A stretch of DNA of 64,000 bases, taken from assembly GCA_035286125.1 (NCBI GenBank), contig JAYKIS010000037.1, positions 8,541 to 72,540 of the forward strand, written 5' to 3'. The translations under genes were made by a program, and so were the position numbers. The stretch is from VGJW01 sp035286125. GTDB taxonomy: Bacteria; Cyanobacteriota; Sericytochromatia; S15B-MN24; VGJW01. Below, one piece after another: positions 31,743-39,882 of this stretch. Under the pieces are notes generated by a model that was given only the letters and a program-made list of their open reading frames with translations, searched no databases and was not told the DNA's origin. How positions within the stretch are numbered: the stretch's first letter is position 1; each line of letters opens with the position of its first letter.

Positions 31743-34700
31743 GCAGGGCCTCGACCCGCCGCAACTCCTGACCTGCGCGAATCCCCTCGAAGAGGTCCCT
31801 CGCGCCCAGCAGCAGGCTGTCGGCCTCGTGGACCTGGCCGGCTCGGGCAGCGACCCACGCGGCGTGAACCATGGCCCGACCCTTCTCCAGGGCATGGCCG
31901 TGGCTTCGCAGGGTCTCGATGGAGGCACGAATGAGGTGCAGGGCCTCGTCGGTGCTGTCAGCCATCATCAGGAGTCGGGCGCGAAGCACGTCGATCGAGG
32001 CTGTCTCGGCCTGCTGCCCTGTGGCTACGGCCAGCTCGCGCGCCTTGTCCAGGACCGCTCGTGCCTCCTCCGCACGGCCGGCAAGCAGTTGCGCGTGGCC
32101 CAGGCCACGCAGGACTTCTGCCGCATAGGTGCCGGCCCCGGCGCGTTCGAGGAGGCCTGCCGAGGCCTCGAAGAACGGAATGGCGGCCTCGGCTTCGTCA
32201 CGGGCCAGATGGACCTGGCCCAGGAAGTTGGTGCATGCGGCACGACCGAGCGGATTGCCCAGGGCCTCGTACAGGGCATCGGCGCCGCGCAGGGCATCCT
32301 CGGCCTCGTCGAGCAGGCCGAGCTTGAGGCGCAGGCCTCCCAGGTTGTTGAGGATATGGGCGCCGCGCGAGCGGTCGCCGATGCGTGAACAGATCGCGTG
32401 GGCCCTTGCATAGGCATCCGCCGCGGCCGCCCAGTCCCCGGACATTTCCTGAGCCATGGCGAGGTTCGTCAGACCGACCACGCGGCGAGGAACGTCCTTG
32501 GCCTCGTCCACGAGCAGGAGCATGCGCTGGTAGTAGCCGATCGCCTCGTTGCCCCGGCGACGGCTGGCGAGGTTGCCGAGGATGTTCATGATGTCGGCGA
32601 CGACGAGGGGATGCCGTTCCGGGCGGACGAGTGCCAGGGCGGCCTGGCACTGCCCCTCGGCGTCGCCGAGGGCCCCCGTTGTCAGCCATTGTTCAGCCAG
32701 TGTGGCCCGCAGCGTCGCCTCCTCGACGGGGTCCCGGGTCGCCGCGATGCGCTCCTGGCAGCGCGCGATCGCCTTGTGGGTCTCACCCTGGCGGATCAGG
32801 GCCCGGATCAGCCCGGCTTCCCATGCCCCTCGATCGAGATGGTCCGGCACCAGGCTGATGGCGGTCTCCAGGTGTTCCCGGGCCGTGGAGACCTCACCTG
32901 TCGTGGTCTCGACCGCAGCGAGATGGGCGAGCAGCGAGGCCCTGTCGGCTACCCGGGCCGGGTTCGCGTGCAGGCGATCCAGGTGCTCGAGCGCCTGGTT
33001 GTAGAGCCGGATGGCCTCTTCGTTGCCGAAGGCGTGACGGGCTTCGTCCCCGGCCTCTGCGGCGTAGCGGGCCGCGGGTTCGTCTCGATCGGCCCGTGCC
33101 ATGTGGTGGGCAAGTGTCCGCGCACGACCCGGCGTGCCGGGCAGGTCACGCCGCTCGATGGCGAGGGCAGCCCGTTCGTGCCAGTCCCTGCGGGTCGCCA
33201 GCAGCAGGTTCTCGTAGGCGACCTCCTGGGCCACGACCTGGTTGAAGGCGTGGCGGCCGTCCGGCATGCGGTACAGGAACCCGAGCCGGACCAGATCACC
33301 GAGTTCCGCCTCGACCTCGCGGTCGAGTATGGTCCGCAAGAGCGCATCCTCGACGGTCCTGCCCAATACCGAGGCCACCTGCAAGGTCTGACGCTGGGCG
33401 GATTCGAGTTGGTCGAGGCGCGCTGCAAGGGCCCCTTGGACGCTGCCGGGCAGCTTGAATTCCGTGCGGCCTTCGGCAACGGCCCAGGTCGCGCCCGTCC
33501 GGATCAGGACCCCTGCTTCCTGGACCGTCCGGATCAACTCCTTGAGGTAGAACGGGTTGCCTTCGGCACGTGCGAGGATTTCGTCGAGCAATTGCCTGAC
33601 GGGTGTGCCGAGGGACTCGGGCGAGGCCTGGAGCAGGGTGGTCGCGAGGGCTTCGGCCTCCTCGGCCACGAGGGGGGCCAGCGGCATCGGTTCCAGCAGG
33701 CCATGCTGGGTCACGGCCGAGGGCAAGGCTTCCGGATCGCGGCTGGCGAGGACCAACAGCAACGGCACGTGGCCTCCTTCCCTGCCCAACCGGCTGATGA
33801 GGCCGCCCAGCCATTCGAGAGAGGGTGCGTCGGCCCACTGGAGGTCATCGAGGACGAGGATGGTCGGCGTTTCCCTCGCCATGGCGGTCAGCAGGTCGTC
33901 GAGGACGACGAAGCTTGCTGACCGGCGCTGCTGGGGCGGCAAGCTGGCAACCTCGGGATGGTTTACGGGAAGGCCCAGCAGGTGGGCGAGCGAGGACGCG
34001 CTGCGGGGGACGTTGTAGGGCAACCATCGCGCCACGAGGGTTTCGAGTGCGACCAAGGCCGCATCCGGGCTTGCAGGTGTCTCGCCCAGCAGGGGTTGGA
34101 GGACGGAGATGGCGAGCGCATGGGCCCGATCGCGGTCGAAGGATACGCCCCGGCCCCAGACCACGAGGGCCCCTTCCTGGCGAAGCCGCCGGGTCTCATG
34201 TCGGATGAGCAACGACTTGCCGGTTCCGACCGCTCCCCCGACCAGCAGGCCCGCTGGTCTTCCCGCACGGGCCGCACGCCACGCCGAGGCCAGTTGCTTG
34301 CGTTCCCTGGCACGGCCGATCAGGTCCGTCGCCTGGTCCGTCATCGTCGGGCCCGTTCCCTCGGCCGGGCCGAGAATCAGCCAGGCCTGGACGGTCTGGT
34401 CGCGCCCCCCGGCCTGCACTGCGTCGCGGGCTTCAGCAGTGAAATGCCCCTGCACCTGCTGCCAGGTATCCGCCGAGACGAGGACGCCGCCGGGCGGTGC
34501 CGCGGCTTCCATCTTCGACGCGATGGCCACCGTTTCGCCCGTCACCGTGTAGTCGGATCTCTGGGTCCCCCCCACGCTGCCGGCTACCACGAGGCCGGTA
34601 TGCAGGCCGACCCTGACCCTGAGGCGGATGCCCGTCTGTTGTTCCAGGTCCGCTGCAAAGGCCTGCGCCGCCTTCTGCATGGCCCATCCGGCCATCACGC

Positions 34701-35148
34701 CGCGCAACGGATCGTCCTCGTGGGAGACAGGGGCCCCGAAGAGGGCCATGATGGCATCGCCGATGTACTTGTCGACCACGCCGCCATAGCGGTAGATCGG
34801 TTCGGTCAGAACCTCGAAGAAGCGGTTGACGATGCTCGCGACGGCCTCGGGATCCATCTTCTCGGACATCGCGGTGAAGCCCGAGACGTCCGTGAACAGT
34901 ACCGTGACGACACGGCGGTCCGATTGTTGCAGCTCCGTCGTGGGTGTGGGCCGTGCCATCGGGGCACCAGGGGCCGTGAGGGCCTGCTGCAGGTCGCCGG
35001 CCTGCCGGGCCCCGCATCGGGTGCAAAAGGCGTGGTCCGGCGCGACGGGCGCGCTGCACGACGCGCAAGGCAGGCCGACGGCCACGCCGCATCCCTTGCA
35101 GAAACGGGCGTGGGCCGGGTTCTGCGTGCCGCAGGACGGACAACCCAA
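31717..35148 (-). CDS. Zinc-ribbon / class III adenylate cyclase / ATPase / TPR regulator
   Basis: A 1143-residue signalling protein. Residues 1-46 carry two zinc-ribbon knuckle pairs (CPSCG, CKGCG, CASC, CTRCG). Residues 78-245 are a class III nucleotide cyclase with metal-binding Asp87 (VLFTDVSGFT) and Asp131 (VDKYIGDAIMALFGAP). A STAND-like AAA ATPase follows with Walker A GGAVGTGKS at 304-312 and Walker B ILVLDDLQWAD around 430-440. The last third is TPR-like helical repeats. This domain order is shared by a large family of putative sensor cyclases. The TTG start is required to include the first zinc knuckle. It follows the RHH-like gene by 7 bases and is probably co-transcribed with it. 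Confidence 0.92.
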   Translation of the reverse strand: MGCPSCGTQNPAHARFCKGCGVAVGLPCASCSAPVAPDHAFCTRCGARQAGDLQQALTAPGAPMARPTPTTELQQSDRRVVTVLFTDVSGFTAMSEKMDPEAVASIVNRFFEVLTEPIYRYGGVVDKYIGDAIMALFGAPVSHEDDPLRGVMAGWAMQKAAQAFAADLEQQTGIRLRVRVGLHTGLVVAGSVGGTQRSDYTVTGETVAIASKMEAAAPPGGVLVSADTWQQVQGHFTAEARDAVQAGGRDQTVQAWLILGPAEGTGPTMTDQATDLIGRARERKQLASAWRAARAGRPAGLLVGGAVGTGKSLLIRHETRRLRQEGALVVWGRGVSFDRDRAHALAISVLQPLLGETPASPDAALVALETLVARWLPYNVPRSASSLAHLLGLPVNHPEVASLPPQQRRSASFVVLDDLLTAMARETPTILVLDDLQWADAPSLEWLGGLISRLGREGGHVPLLLVLASRDPEALPSAVTQHGLLEPMPLAPLVAEEAEALATTLLQASPESLGTPVRQLLDEILARAEGNPFYLKELIRTVQEAGVLIRTGATWAVAEGRTEFKLPGSVQGALAARLDQLESAQRQTLQVASVLGRTVEDALLRTILDREVEAELGDLVRLGFLYRMPDGRHAFNQVVAQEVAYENLLLATRRDWHERAALAIERRDLPGTPGRARTLAHHMARADRDEPAARYAAEAGDEARHAFGNEEAIRLYNQALEHLDRLHANPARVADRASLLAHLAAVETTTGEVSTAREHLETAISLVPDHLDRGAWEAGLIRALIRQGETHKAIARCQERIAATRDPVEEATLRATLAEQWLTTGALGDAEGQCQAALALVRPERHPLVVADIMNILGNLASRRRGNEAIGYYQRMLLLVDEAKDVPRRVVGLTNLAMAQEMSGDWAAAADAYARAHAICSRIGDRSRGAHILNNLGGLRLKLGLLDEAEDALRGADALYEALGNPLGRAACTNFLGQVHLARDEAEAAIPFFEASAGLLERAGAGTYAAEVLRGLGHAQLLAGRAEEARAVLDKARELAVATGQQAETASIDVLRARLLMMADSTDEALHLIRASIETLRSHGHALEKGRAMVHAAWVAARAGQVHEADSLLLGARDLFEGIRAGQELRRVEALLKQAGTGP

Positions 35149-35155
35149 TCTGGTT

Positions 35156-35563
35156 TCAGTCCTTCAGGGCAAGGACCTGCTGACCCAGCAGGACGACTGC
35201 CAGCGATTCCGGGTCGGTGCCGATCTCGCGGGCCGCGGTCCGCAGCTTGCGTGCAAGTGCCGAAGGCAAGGTCAGGGTCATCGCTGCCTCTTCAGGTGCG
35301 ACGGTCGGGCCGCGTTCCGCAATGTCTTCATGCTCGTCTGCCGGAGCCTGCCACGTACGGACGACGGGGCCGCGCGGACGGTCGTCGCGCTGGCGGGGCG
35401 GGCCAAAACGGCCACGGGGCGGCCCGTCGCCGTCGCGCCGGCCCGGACCTGCACCTTCCCTGCGTCCGGGACCCTCGCCGTCGCGGCGTCCGGGACCTCT
35501 CGGGGGACGTCCACCGGGGCCATCGGGGCCACGGGGTGGGCGGGGTGGGCGGGGACTGGGCAC
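35156..35563 (-). CDS. Ribbon-helix-helix-like protein with Gly/Arg/Pro-rich N-terminal tail
   Basis: A 135-residue protein. The first 70 residues are low complexity, with 10-residue repeats of the type GPGRRDGEGP, strongly basic and likely disordered. The last 45 residues (MTLTLPSALARKLRTAAREI then GTDPESLAVVLLGQQVLAL) look like a ribbon-helix-helix DNA-binding fold: a strand with alternating Thr/Leu, then two helices. It lies directly upstream of the cyclase-ATPase gene and could bind its promoter or accompany it; this is inferred from position. The coding status of the repeat region is supported by continuity of frame and by the tight spacing to the next gene. Confidence 0.65.
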   Translation of the reverse strand: MPSPRPPRPPRGPDGPGGRPPRGPGRRDGEGPGRREGAGPGRRDGDGPPRGRFGPPRQRDDRPRGPVVRTWQAPADEHEDIAERGPTVAPEEAAMTLTLPSALARKLRTAAREIGTDPESLAVVLLGQQVLALKD

Positions 35564-35657
35564 GATGGGGCTCTCCTGCGAGGTTGATGCAGCCTTACCG
35601 TACCCGCTCAGGCCACTCCTGCGCCAGCAGGCGGGCTCCTGGCCCGGTCAATTGGGC

Positions 35658-35663
35658 TATGAT
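35658..35663 (+). promoter_or_regulatory. -10 element of ccdA, leaderless-type spacing
   Basis: TATGAT followed by exactly 6 bases and the GTG start codon. No ribosome-binding site fits between them. A good -35 box is not apparent. Confidence 0.45.
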
Positions 35664-35669
35664 GGGCCC

Positions 35670-36407
35670 GTGAGCCAAGTGAACGTGGCCCTGGCCTTCG
35701 GGGCCGGCCTGATGTCTTTCCTTTCGCCGTGCGTCCTGCCCCTGGTTCCCGGCTACCTGTCGTTCGTCGCGGGCGTCTCCCTCGACGAGCTCAAGAGCGG
35801 CGCCTCGCGATCCCCCGAGGCACGTGGCCGGGTCCTGGCCCAGACCCTGGCCTTCGTCCTCGGGTTCTCCGCGGTCTTCGTGATGCTGGGTGCCTCGGCC
35901 ACGACCCTGGGCGCCCTGCTGCTGGATCACCAGGTGGCCATCAGCCGTGCCGCAGGGGCGATCGTCGTCCTGTTCGGCCTGCACGTGGCCGGATGGGTGC
36001 GGCTGCCATTCCTCTATCAGGAGCGTCGGGCCACCGTGCGCACGAAGCCGGCGGGCTTCGTCGGGGCCTTTGTCGTCGGCCTGGCGTTTGCCTTTGGCTG
36101 GACGCCATGCATCGGACCGATCCTGGCCTCGATCCTGACGCTGGCCTCCCAGGAAGAGACCCTGGGCCAGGGCATCGGCCTGCTGGGCGCCTACTCCGCA
36201 GGGCTTGCCCTGCCCTTCCTCGGGGCGGCGCTGGCGTTCGATCACCTTCTGGGCCTCTTCGACAAGGTCAAGCGTCATATGCGCGCCGTCGAGATTGGCA
36301 GCGGCCTGCTGCTGGTCGCCGTGGGCATCCTGCTCGCGACCGGCGGCCTGACCCTCCTGTCCGGGTTCGTCCAGCGCCTTCCCCTGCTCAACCGCCTCTC
36401 CATCTAG
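35670..36407 (+). CDS. ccdA: Cytochrome c biogenesis protein CcdA (thiol-disulfide transporter)
   Basis: A 245-residue polytopic membrane protein of the CcdA/DsbD-beta family that passes reducing equivalents from thioredoxin across the inner membrane to periplasmic disulfide pathways. Six hydrophobic segments are visible. The redox cysteines are in LSPCVLPLVPGYLSF near the start and GWTPCIGPILASIL in the second half, the standard pair. GTG 35670 gives MSQVNVALAFGAGLMSFLSP, as in the family, with a leaderless-type promoter. No thioredoxin-like (CcmG/ResA) partner is adjacent; the next gene is a GNAT acetyltransferase 7 bases downstream. Confidence 0.93.
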   Translation: MSQVNVALAFGAGLMSFLSPCVLPLVPGYLSFVAGVSLDELKSGASRSPEARGRVLAQTLAFVLGFSAVFVMLGASATTLGALLLDHQVAISRAAGAIVVLFGLHVAGWVRLPFLYQERRATVRTKPAGFVGAFVVGLAFAFGWTPCIGPILASILTLASQEETLGQGIGLLGAYSAGLALPFLGAALAFDHLLGLFDKVKRHMRAVEIGSGLLLVAVGILLATGGLTLLSGFVQRLPLLNRLSI

Positions 36408-36414
36408 GTTCCTC

Positions 36415-36888
36415 GTGATCGTCTTGCCTGCCTCGCTGACCTTCGATTGGCTGTCTGCCCGGGACCCGCGTGTCCGCGAGGCCATCGCCGTCCGCTGGGC
36501 GGTCTTCGTCGAGGAACAGGGCTTGCCGGCCGATGAAGAGGTCGACGAGTGGGACGGCATCTGCGATCACCTTGTGGCGACGCTCGACGGTGCGGTCGTC
36601 GGGACGGCCCGTCTGGTTCCCCAGGATGCCCATACGGTGCGGATTGGCCGTGTCGCCGTGCGTCGTGAGGCCCGCCACCAGGGGGTGGCGACGCGTCTGA
36701 TGCTTCGGTGCGAGGCACGGGCTGCCGAGCAGGGGCGCGAGGTCGTCAGGCTCTCGGCCCAGTGGGGCGTGGTCAGCTTCTACGAGCAATTGGGCTATGC
36801 CGTGACCGGTGATCCCTACCTCGAGGCGGGTCTGGTCCATGTGGCGATGACCAAGCGGATCGAGCCGCAGCAGGGTTCGATCGTTTAG
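36415..36888 (+). CDS. GNAT-family N-acetyltransferase (ElaA-like)
   Basis: A 157-residue acetyl-CoA-dependent acyltransferase. The N-terminal RWAVFVEEQGLPADEEVDEW is typical of the ElaA/YjcF group; VVGTARLV and IGRVAVRREARHQGVATRLM carry the acetyl-CoA pyrophosphate loop (R/Q-x-x-G-x-A); FYEQLGYAVTGDPYLEAGLVHVAM is the usual C-terminus. Substrate unknown. The GTG start lies 7 bases after the ccdA stop, so it is probably co-transcribed with ccdA. Confidence 0.88.
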   Translation: MIVLPASLTFDWLSARDPRVREAIAVRWAVFVEEQGLPADEEVDEWDGICDHLVATLDGAVVGTARLVPQDAHTVRIGRVAVRREARHQGVATRLMLRCEARAAEQGREVVRLSAQWGVVSFYEQLGYAVTGDPYLEAGLVHVAMTKRIEPQQGSIV

Positions 36889-36921
36889 CCGGGGCTTCCC
36901 TGAAGCTTAACCCTGCCTTCG

Positions 36922-36948
36922 CAAGTGGCGCAGCCCCGTCGCCGATAT
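36922..36948 (+). promoter_or_regulatory. Sigma-28-like promoter motif upstream of Gly-Tyr lipoprotein 1
   Basis: CAAG (36922-36925, within CGCAAG) is followed by 15 bases and GCCGATAT (36941-36948). The downstream half equals the flagellar sigma factor -10 consensus (GCCGATAA in enterics, GCCGATAT in Bacillus); the upstream half only partly resembles TAAA. It lies 44 bases before the lipoprotein ATG. Two related sites occur at 37757 and 50807. Confidence 0.5.
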
Positions 36949-36992
36949 CTTCTCCAAGTGGTTCCCGAACCGATCGCCTACGGAGAGTCCCG

Positions 36993-37625
36993 ATGTTTCC
37001 GAACCGACGTGCACTGGTTGGCCTGCTCGCGACTGCGGCCATGGCATCCAGCCTCGTCCTCTCCGGATGTGGCACCCGTGTCGGCTCGACCGGTGATCCC
37101 AACGAGGAAGAGCCTCCCGCACCGACCCAGCCGGCTCCGGCTCCCTCGGCCGATCCCGGCCTGCCCTCGCCCGGGTTGCCTTCGCCAGGTCAGCCTGACC
37201 CCGGACTCCCCACCGTGCCTGTCCAGCCTGATCCCGGCACCAAGCTGCTCGTCTCCCAGAAGCTATTCAAGACCGAGCTCCTGGGCTGGTTCTCCAAGCC
37301 CTACATCGAGGTCATGGTGACCAATCCCGGTCAGTCCACCCTCAGCGGCACGCTGACGATCAACTTCACCAAGAAGGGTGAGTCCACCGGCGACGACCAG
37401 ACGCGGCCCGTCTCCCTCGGTGGCAACCAGACGCAGACGATCCGCATCTCCGCCATCAAGGGCAATCCCGATGGTGCCCGATTCTCCGTCACCACCGACA
37501 CCCCGGTTTCGGCGCCTGCAGGCTACGGCAGCGGCTACGGTAACGGGTACGGCAGCGGCTACGGTACCGGCTACGGATCCCAGCCCTACGGGGCCGTGCC
37601 CCAGGGCAGCAGCTACCGCTACTGA
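36993..37625 (+). CDS. Gly-Tyr-tailed lipoprotein 1
   Basis: A 210-residue surface-type lipoprotein I cannot assign to a family. The signal and lipobox end at VLSGCGTRVG. A Pro-rich spacer with PGLPSPG-like repeats covers about residues 38-75. A small predicted beta-sandwich follows (KTELLGWFSKPYIEVMVTNP, then TLTINFTKKGEST and QTIRISAIKGN). The tail is made of GYGSGYGNGYGSGYGTGYG repeats. It is a paralogue of the next gene: both share the motif V-x-NPGQS-x-x-S-x-TLTI-x-F and the same tail. The tail composition recalls self-associating or adhesive proteins. A sigma-28-like motif lies upstream. Confidence 0.85.
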   Translation: MFPNRRALVGLLATAAMASSLVLSGCGTRVGSTGDPNEEEPPAPTQPAPAPSADPGLPSPGLPSPGQPDPGLPTVPVQPDPGTKLLVSQKLFKTELLGWFSKPYIEVMVTNPGQSTLSGTLTINFTKKGESTGDDQTRPVSLGGNQTQTIRISAIKGNPDGARFSVTTDTPVSAPAGYGSGYGNGYGSGYGTGYGSQPYGAVPQGSSYRY

Positions 37626-37756
37626 TCCTGCGCGATCTGAGGGGCTTCGCCAGGCTTCCGAGCCGCGGCGGAGCTCGTTGCCTTTGGGGGCGTCCCTTCT
37701 CGGCGCTCCATCCCCATGCTTAAATCTCCCTTAGCCGAATCTTTGCCGAAAAGACG

Positions 37757-37784
37757 CAAGACCCCCTCTCCAAGGGGCCGATAA
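37757..37784 (+). promoter_or_regulatory. Sigma-28-like promoter motif upstream of Gly-Tyr lipoprotein 2
   Basis: CAAG (37757-37760, in AAAGACGCAAGA) followed by 16 bases and GCCGATAA (37777-37784), an exact match to the enteric flagellar sigma -10 consensus. It lies 47 bases before the lipoprotein start, in the 206-base gap after the paralogue. AAAGACGCAAGA recurs at 50800-50811 upstream of the subtilisin-like gene. Confidence 0.5.
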
Positions 37785-37831
37785 CCCATACATCACAGGC
37801 GCAGGGCCTGGAAGGACTGGAGGGAACCCCG

Positions 37832-38491
37832 ATGTCGAAGCGGATGCTGCGGATGGTCGCCGTCCTCGGAGCGCTCATGCTGACCGGGTGCGGCGGTACC
37901 GATACCTATGTCGATCCGGGCCTGGGCAGCTCGCCCACCTACCCTTCCGACCCGGGAAGCAGCTATCCCTCGCCCTCAAACCCGAGCTATCCGAACCCGG
38001 GCTACCCGAATCCGGGCTACCCCTCGAACCCGGCCGTTCCCGCGACCCCGCCGACCGCCTCCGTGGTCTCGAAGTCCCGGACCGCGGGCTTCCTGTATCT
38101 CTTCGGCCGCAAGATGAAGGCCCAGATCCAGGTGTCGAATCCCGGCCAGTCGATGTCCTCGGCCACGCTGACGATCACCTTCATGAAGGGTGGCCAGACG
38201 GTCGAGACCATGACGCAGACCCTTGACCTTGCCCCGGGCGAGAATCGGCAGATCGAGGTTTCTTCCACCAAGGCCGCCGACGACGTGACCGCCTACGCCA
38301 CTTCGAATGGCGGCGGGGCCGGCGGCTATCCCACCCCGGTGGGCGGCTATCCTGGCGGCGGCAGCTTCGGGGGCGGTACCGGCTACGGCAATGGTGGCAG
38401 CTATGGTGGTGGTTACGGCAGCGGCACCGGTTACGGCAGCGGTACCGGCACTGGCTACGGCAGCGGCTACGGCAACGGTTACGGGGGCTGA
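37832..38491 (+). CDS. Gly-Tyr-tailed lipoprotein 2
   Basis: A 219-residue paralogue of the preceding lipoprotein. Lipobox in ALMLTGCGGTD; then a Tyr-Pro-Asn/Ser-Pro repeat region (SYPSPSNPSYPNPGYPNPGY); a predicted beta-sandwich (KMKAQIQVSNPGQSMSSATL, TITFMKGGQTVETMTQ, APGENRQIEVSS); and a C-terminal tail of Gly/Tyr/Ser repeats (GSGTGYGSGTGTGYGSGYG). Duplicated genes with this architecture suggest an abundant surface or extracellular-matrix component. The stop is 15 bases before the MlaE-like operon, but that operon probably has a separate function. Confidence 0.85.
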   Translation: MSKRMLRMVAVLGALMLTGCGGTDTYVDPGLGSSPTYPSDPGSSYPSPSNPSYPNPGYPNPGYPSNPAVPATPPTASVVSKSRTAGFLYLFGRKMKAQIQVSNPGQSMSSATLTITFMKGGQTVETMTQTLDLAPGENRQIEVSSTKAADDVTAYATSNGGGAGGYPTPVGGYPGGGSFGGGTGYGNGGSYGGGYGSGTGYGSGTGTGYGSGYGNGYGG

Positions 38492-38506
38492 GCCCCAGGC
38501 GCGGTC

Positions 38507-39196
38507 TTGACCTCGCGTCGCGGAACGCCCGGGCAGGAAGCTGGTTGGACCAGCCTCCTGCCCGTCGTCGTGCTGCTCGGCACCATGGGTGCCGTTGCCT
38601 GCCTGCACGGCCTCATCGTGCTCGATCCGATGGGCGCCACGGCCTTGCTCGGCCATGCCCTCGATCGGGTGACATGCCGCCAGGTGGCCCCCTTGCTTGC
38701 GGCACTCGTCGTCGCGGCCGAGTCGGCATCGGCCCTAGCAGGCGCGATGGTCGTGATGGCCCTGCAGGAGGGTTGGGCTGCGCTGCGCTTGCTGGGCCGT
38801 GATCCCTGGACGTGGTGGGGGCCTTCCGCGCTCATCCGGGGCAGCCGGGAGGGTGCCTTGCTGACGGCTGCCGGGTTCCTCGCTTTCGTGGCGGGTGGCG
38901 GCATCGTGCTCGCACTCCTCGGGCGTTCAATCGAGCCTTGGTTGGGCGCCTTCGTGCGGCCGGCCTTGCTGCCTGACGTCGTTCTCGGCATCCTCAAGGG
39001 TGCCGTGCTCGGCTGCGGTATCCAGGCCTTGGCCTTCCGTGTCGGCTTGCGGTCCGTGCGCGATCTCGAGCGGGGCAACGGTCCCGGTGGGGATGCTGCC
39101 GTGGGCGGGGCAGCGGGCGTGGCGGTCGTTCACGCCTTGATGTTCCTTGCCGTCGCCGAAGCTGTCTGGGTCCTGTTCGTGGAGGGTGGGGCATGA
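38507..39196 (+). CDS. MlaE-family ABC permease, first of two
   Basis: A 229-residue integral membrane protein of the MlaE/YrbE lipid-transport permease family. Visible are the family-specific core ALLGHALDRVTCRQVAPLLA, the coupling region VVAAESASALAGAMVVMALQ and later hydrophobic spans ending MFLAVAEAVWVLFVEGGA. It lacks part of the usual N-terminal amphipathic helix. The TTG start is the least certain point. Its stop overlaps the start of the second permease (ATGA), so the pair is translationally coupled and may form a heterodimer. Confidence 0.8.
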   Translation: MTSRRGTPGQEAGWTSLLPVVVLLGTMGAVACLHGLIVLDPMGATALLGHALDRVTCRQVAPLLAALVVAAESASALAGAMVVMALQEGWAALRLLGRDPWTWWGPSALIRGSREGALLTAAGFLAFVAGGGIVLALLGRSIEPWLGAFVRPALLPDVVLGILKGAVLGCGIQALAFRVGLRSVRDLERGNGPGGDAAVGGAAGVAVVHALMFLAVAEAVWVLFVEGGA

Positions 39197-39882
39197 GCCG
39201 CCTCGACCCGCGGGAGGGCATGCTGGTCGCTTCGGCACGCGTCGCCGTGCACGCCTTCCGTCATTCGGTGCTGCCCGTGATGCTCTTGTCCGCCTTGCTT
39301 GCATTGGCGCTCACGGTGCTGGCCATCCGTCCCTTCCTGACCCTGGGGGTGCCGGCCAAGATCGGCGCACTCGAGGGCAGGTTGTTCATCGACGAACTGA
39401 TGCCGCTCCTCGCGACGGCGCTGGTGACGGCGCGCTGGGGCACGGCGCGGACGGCCGAGGCGGCGATGATGCAGCACGGCGGGCAGCGGGACGTCCTGCG
39501 CCTGCTCGGTCGTTCCCTGGCCACCCGCTTGTACCTGCCGGGCGTCTTCGGTCTGGTCGTGGCCTTGCCTGCGCTGACCCTATGGGCCATCTGGGCGGCC
39601 TTCCTCGCGGCGGCGCTGGCCGCCAGGTGGCACGCGGGCCTGCCGCTCGACCTGTTCTGGTCCGAGGTGGATCGGGTTGCCGCACCGTCGGACTTGCTCC
39701 TTGCCTTGGTCAAGGGGATGGTCTTCGGGGCTGCGATAGCGGTGCTGACGACTCGGGCCGGGTTGGGGGCCGCGCCAGGGCCCCGCGGCCTCGCCGCGGC
39801 CGTGACCAAGGGCGTCGTGCGGACGACATGGCTGGTGGGCGTGGCCAATCTCATGCTGACGTGGGGCTGGACAACGCGATGA
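39193..39882 (+). CDS. MlaE-family ABC permease, second of two
   Basis: A 229-residue paralogue-like permease next to the first. Features: SVLPVMLLSALLALALTVLA as the first membrane span, FIDELMPLLATALVTARWGT and RTAEAAMMQHGGQRDVLRLL as the family core with the conserved E-x-x-x-M region, and further spans to the C-terminus. Divergence from the first copy is high, suggesting non-equivalent roles. It overlaps the ATPase gene by an ATGA junction. Confidence 0.8.
   Translation: MSRLDPREGMLVASARVAVHAFRHSVLPVMLLSALLALALTVLAIRPFLTLGVPAKIGALEGRLFIDELMPLLATALVTARWGTARTAEAAMMQHGGQRDVLRLLGRSLATRLYLPGVFGLVVALPALTLWAIWAAFLAAALAARWHAGLPLDLFWSEVDRVAAPSDLLLALVKGMVFGAAIAVLTTRAGLGAAPGPRGLAAAVTKGVVRTTWLVGVANLMLTWGWTTR

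Noticed and set aside
37740..37800. c-di-GMP-I (GEMM) riboswitch, suggested by GACGCAAG
   Set aside because: The surrounding helices and the CUAA/GGUAGG parts of the consensus are absent, and the same element is better explained as part of a promoter-like motif recurring at fixed spacing.
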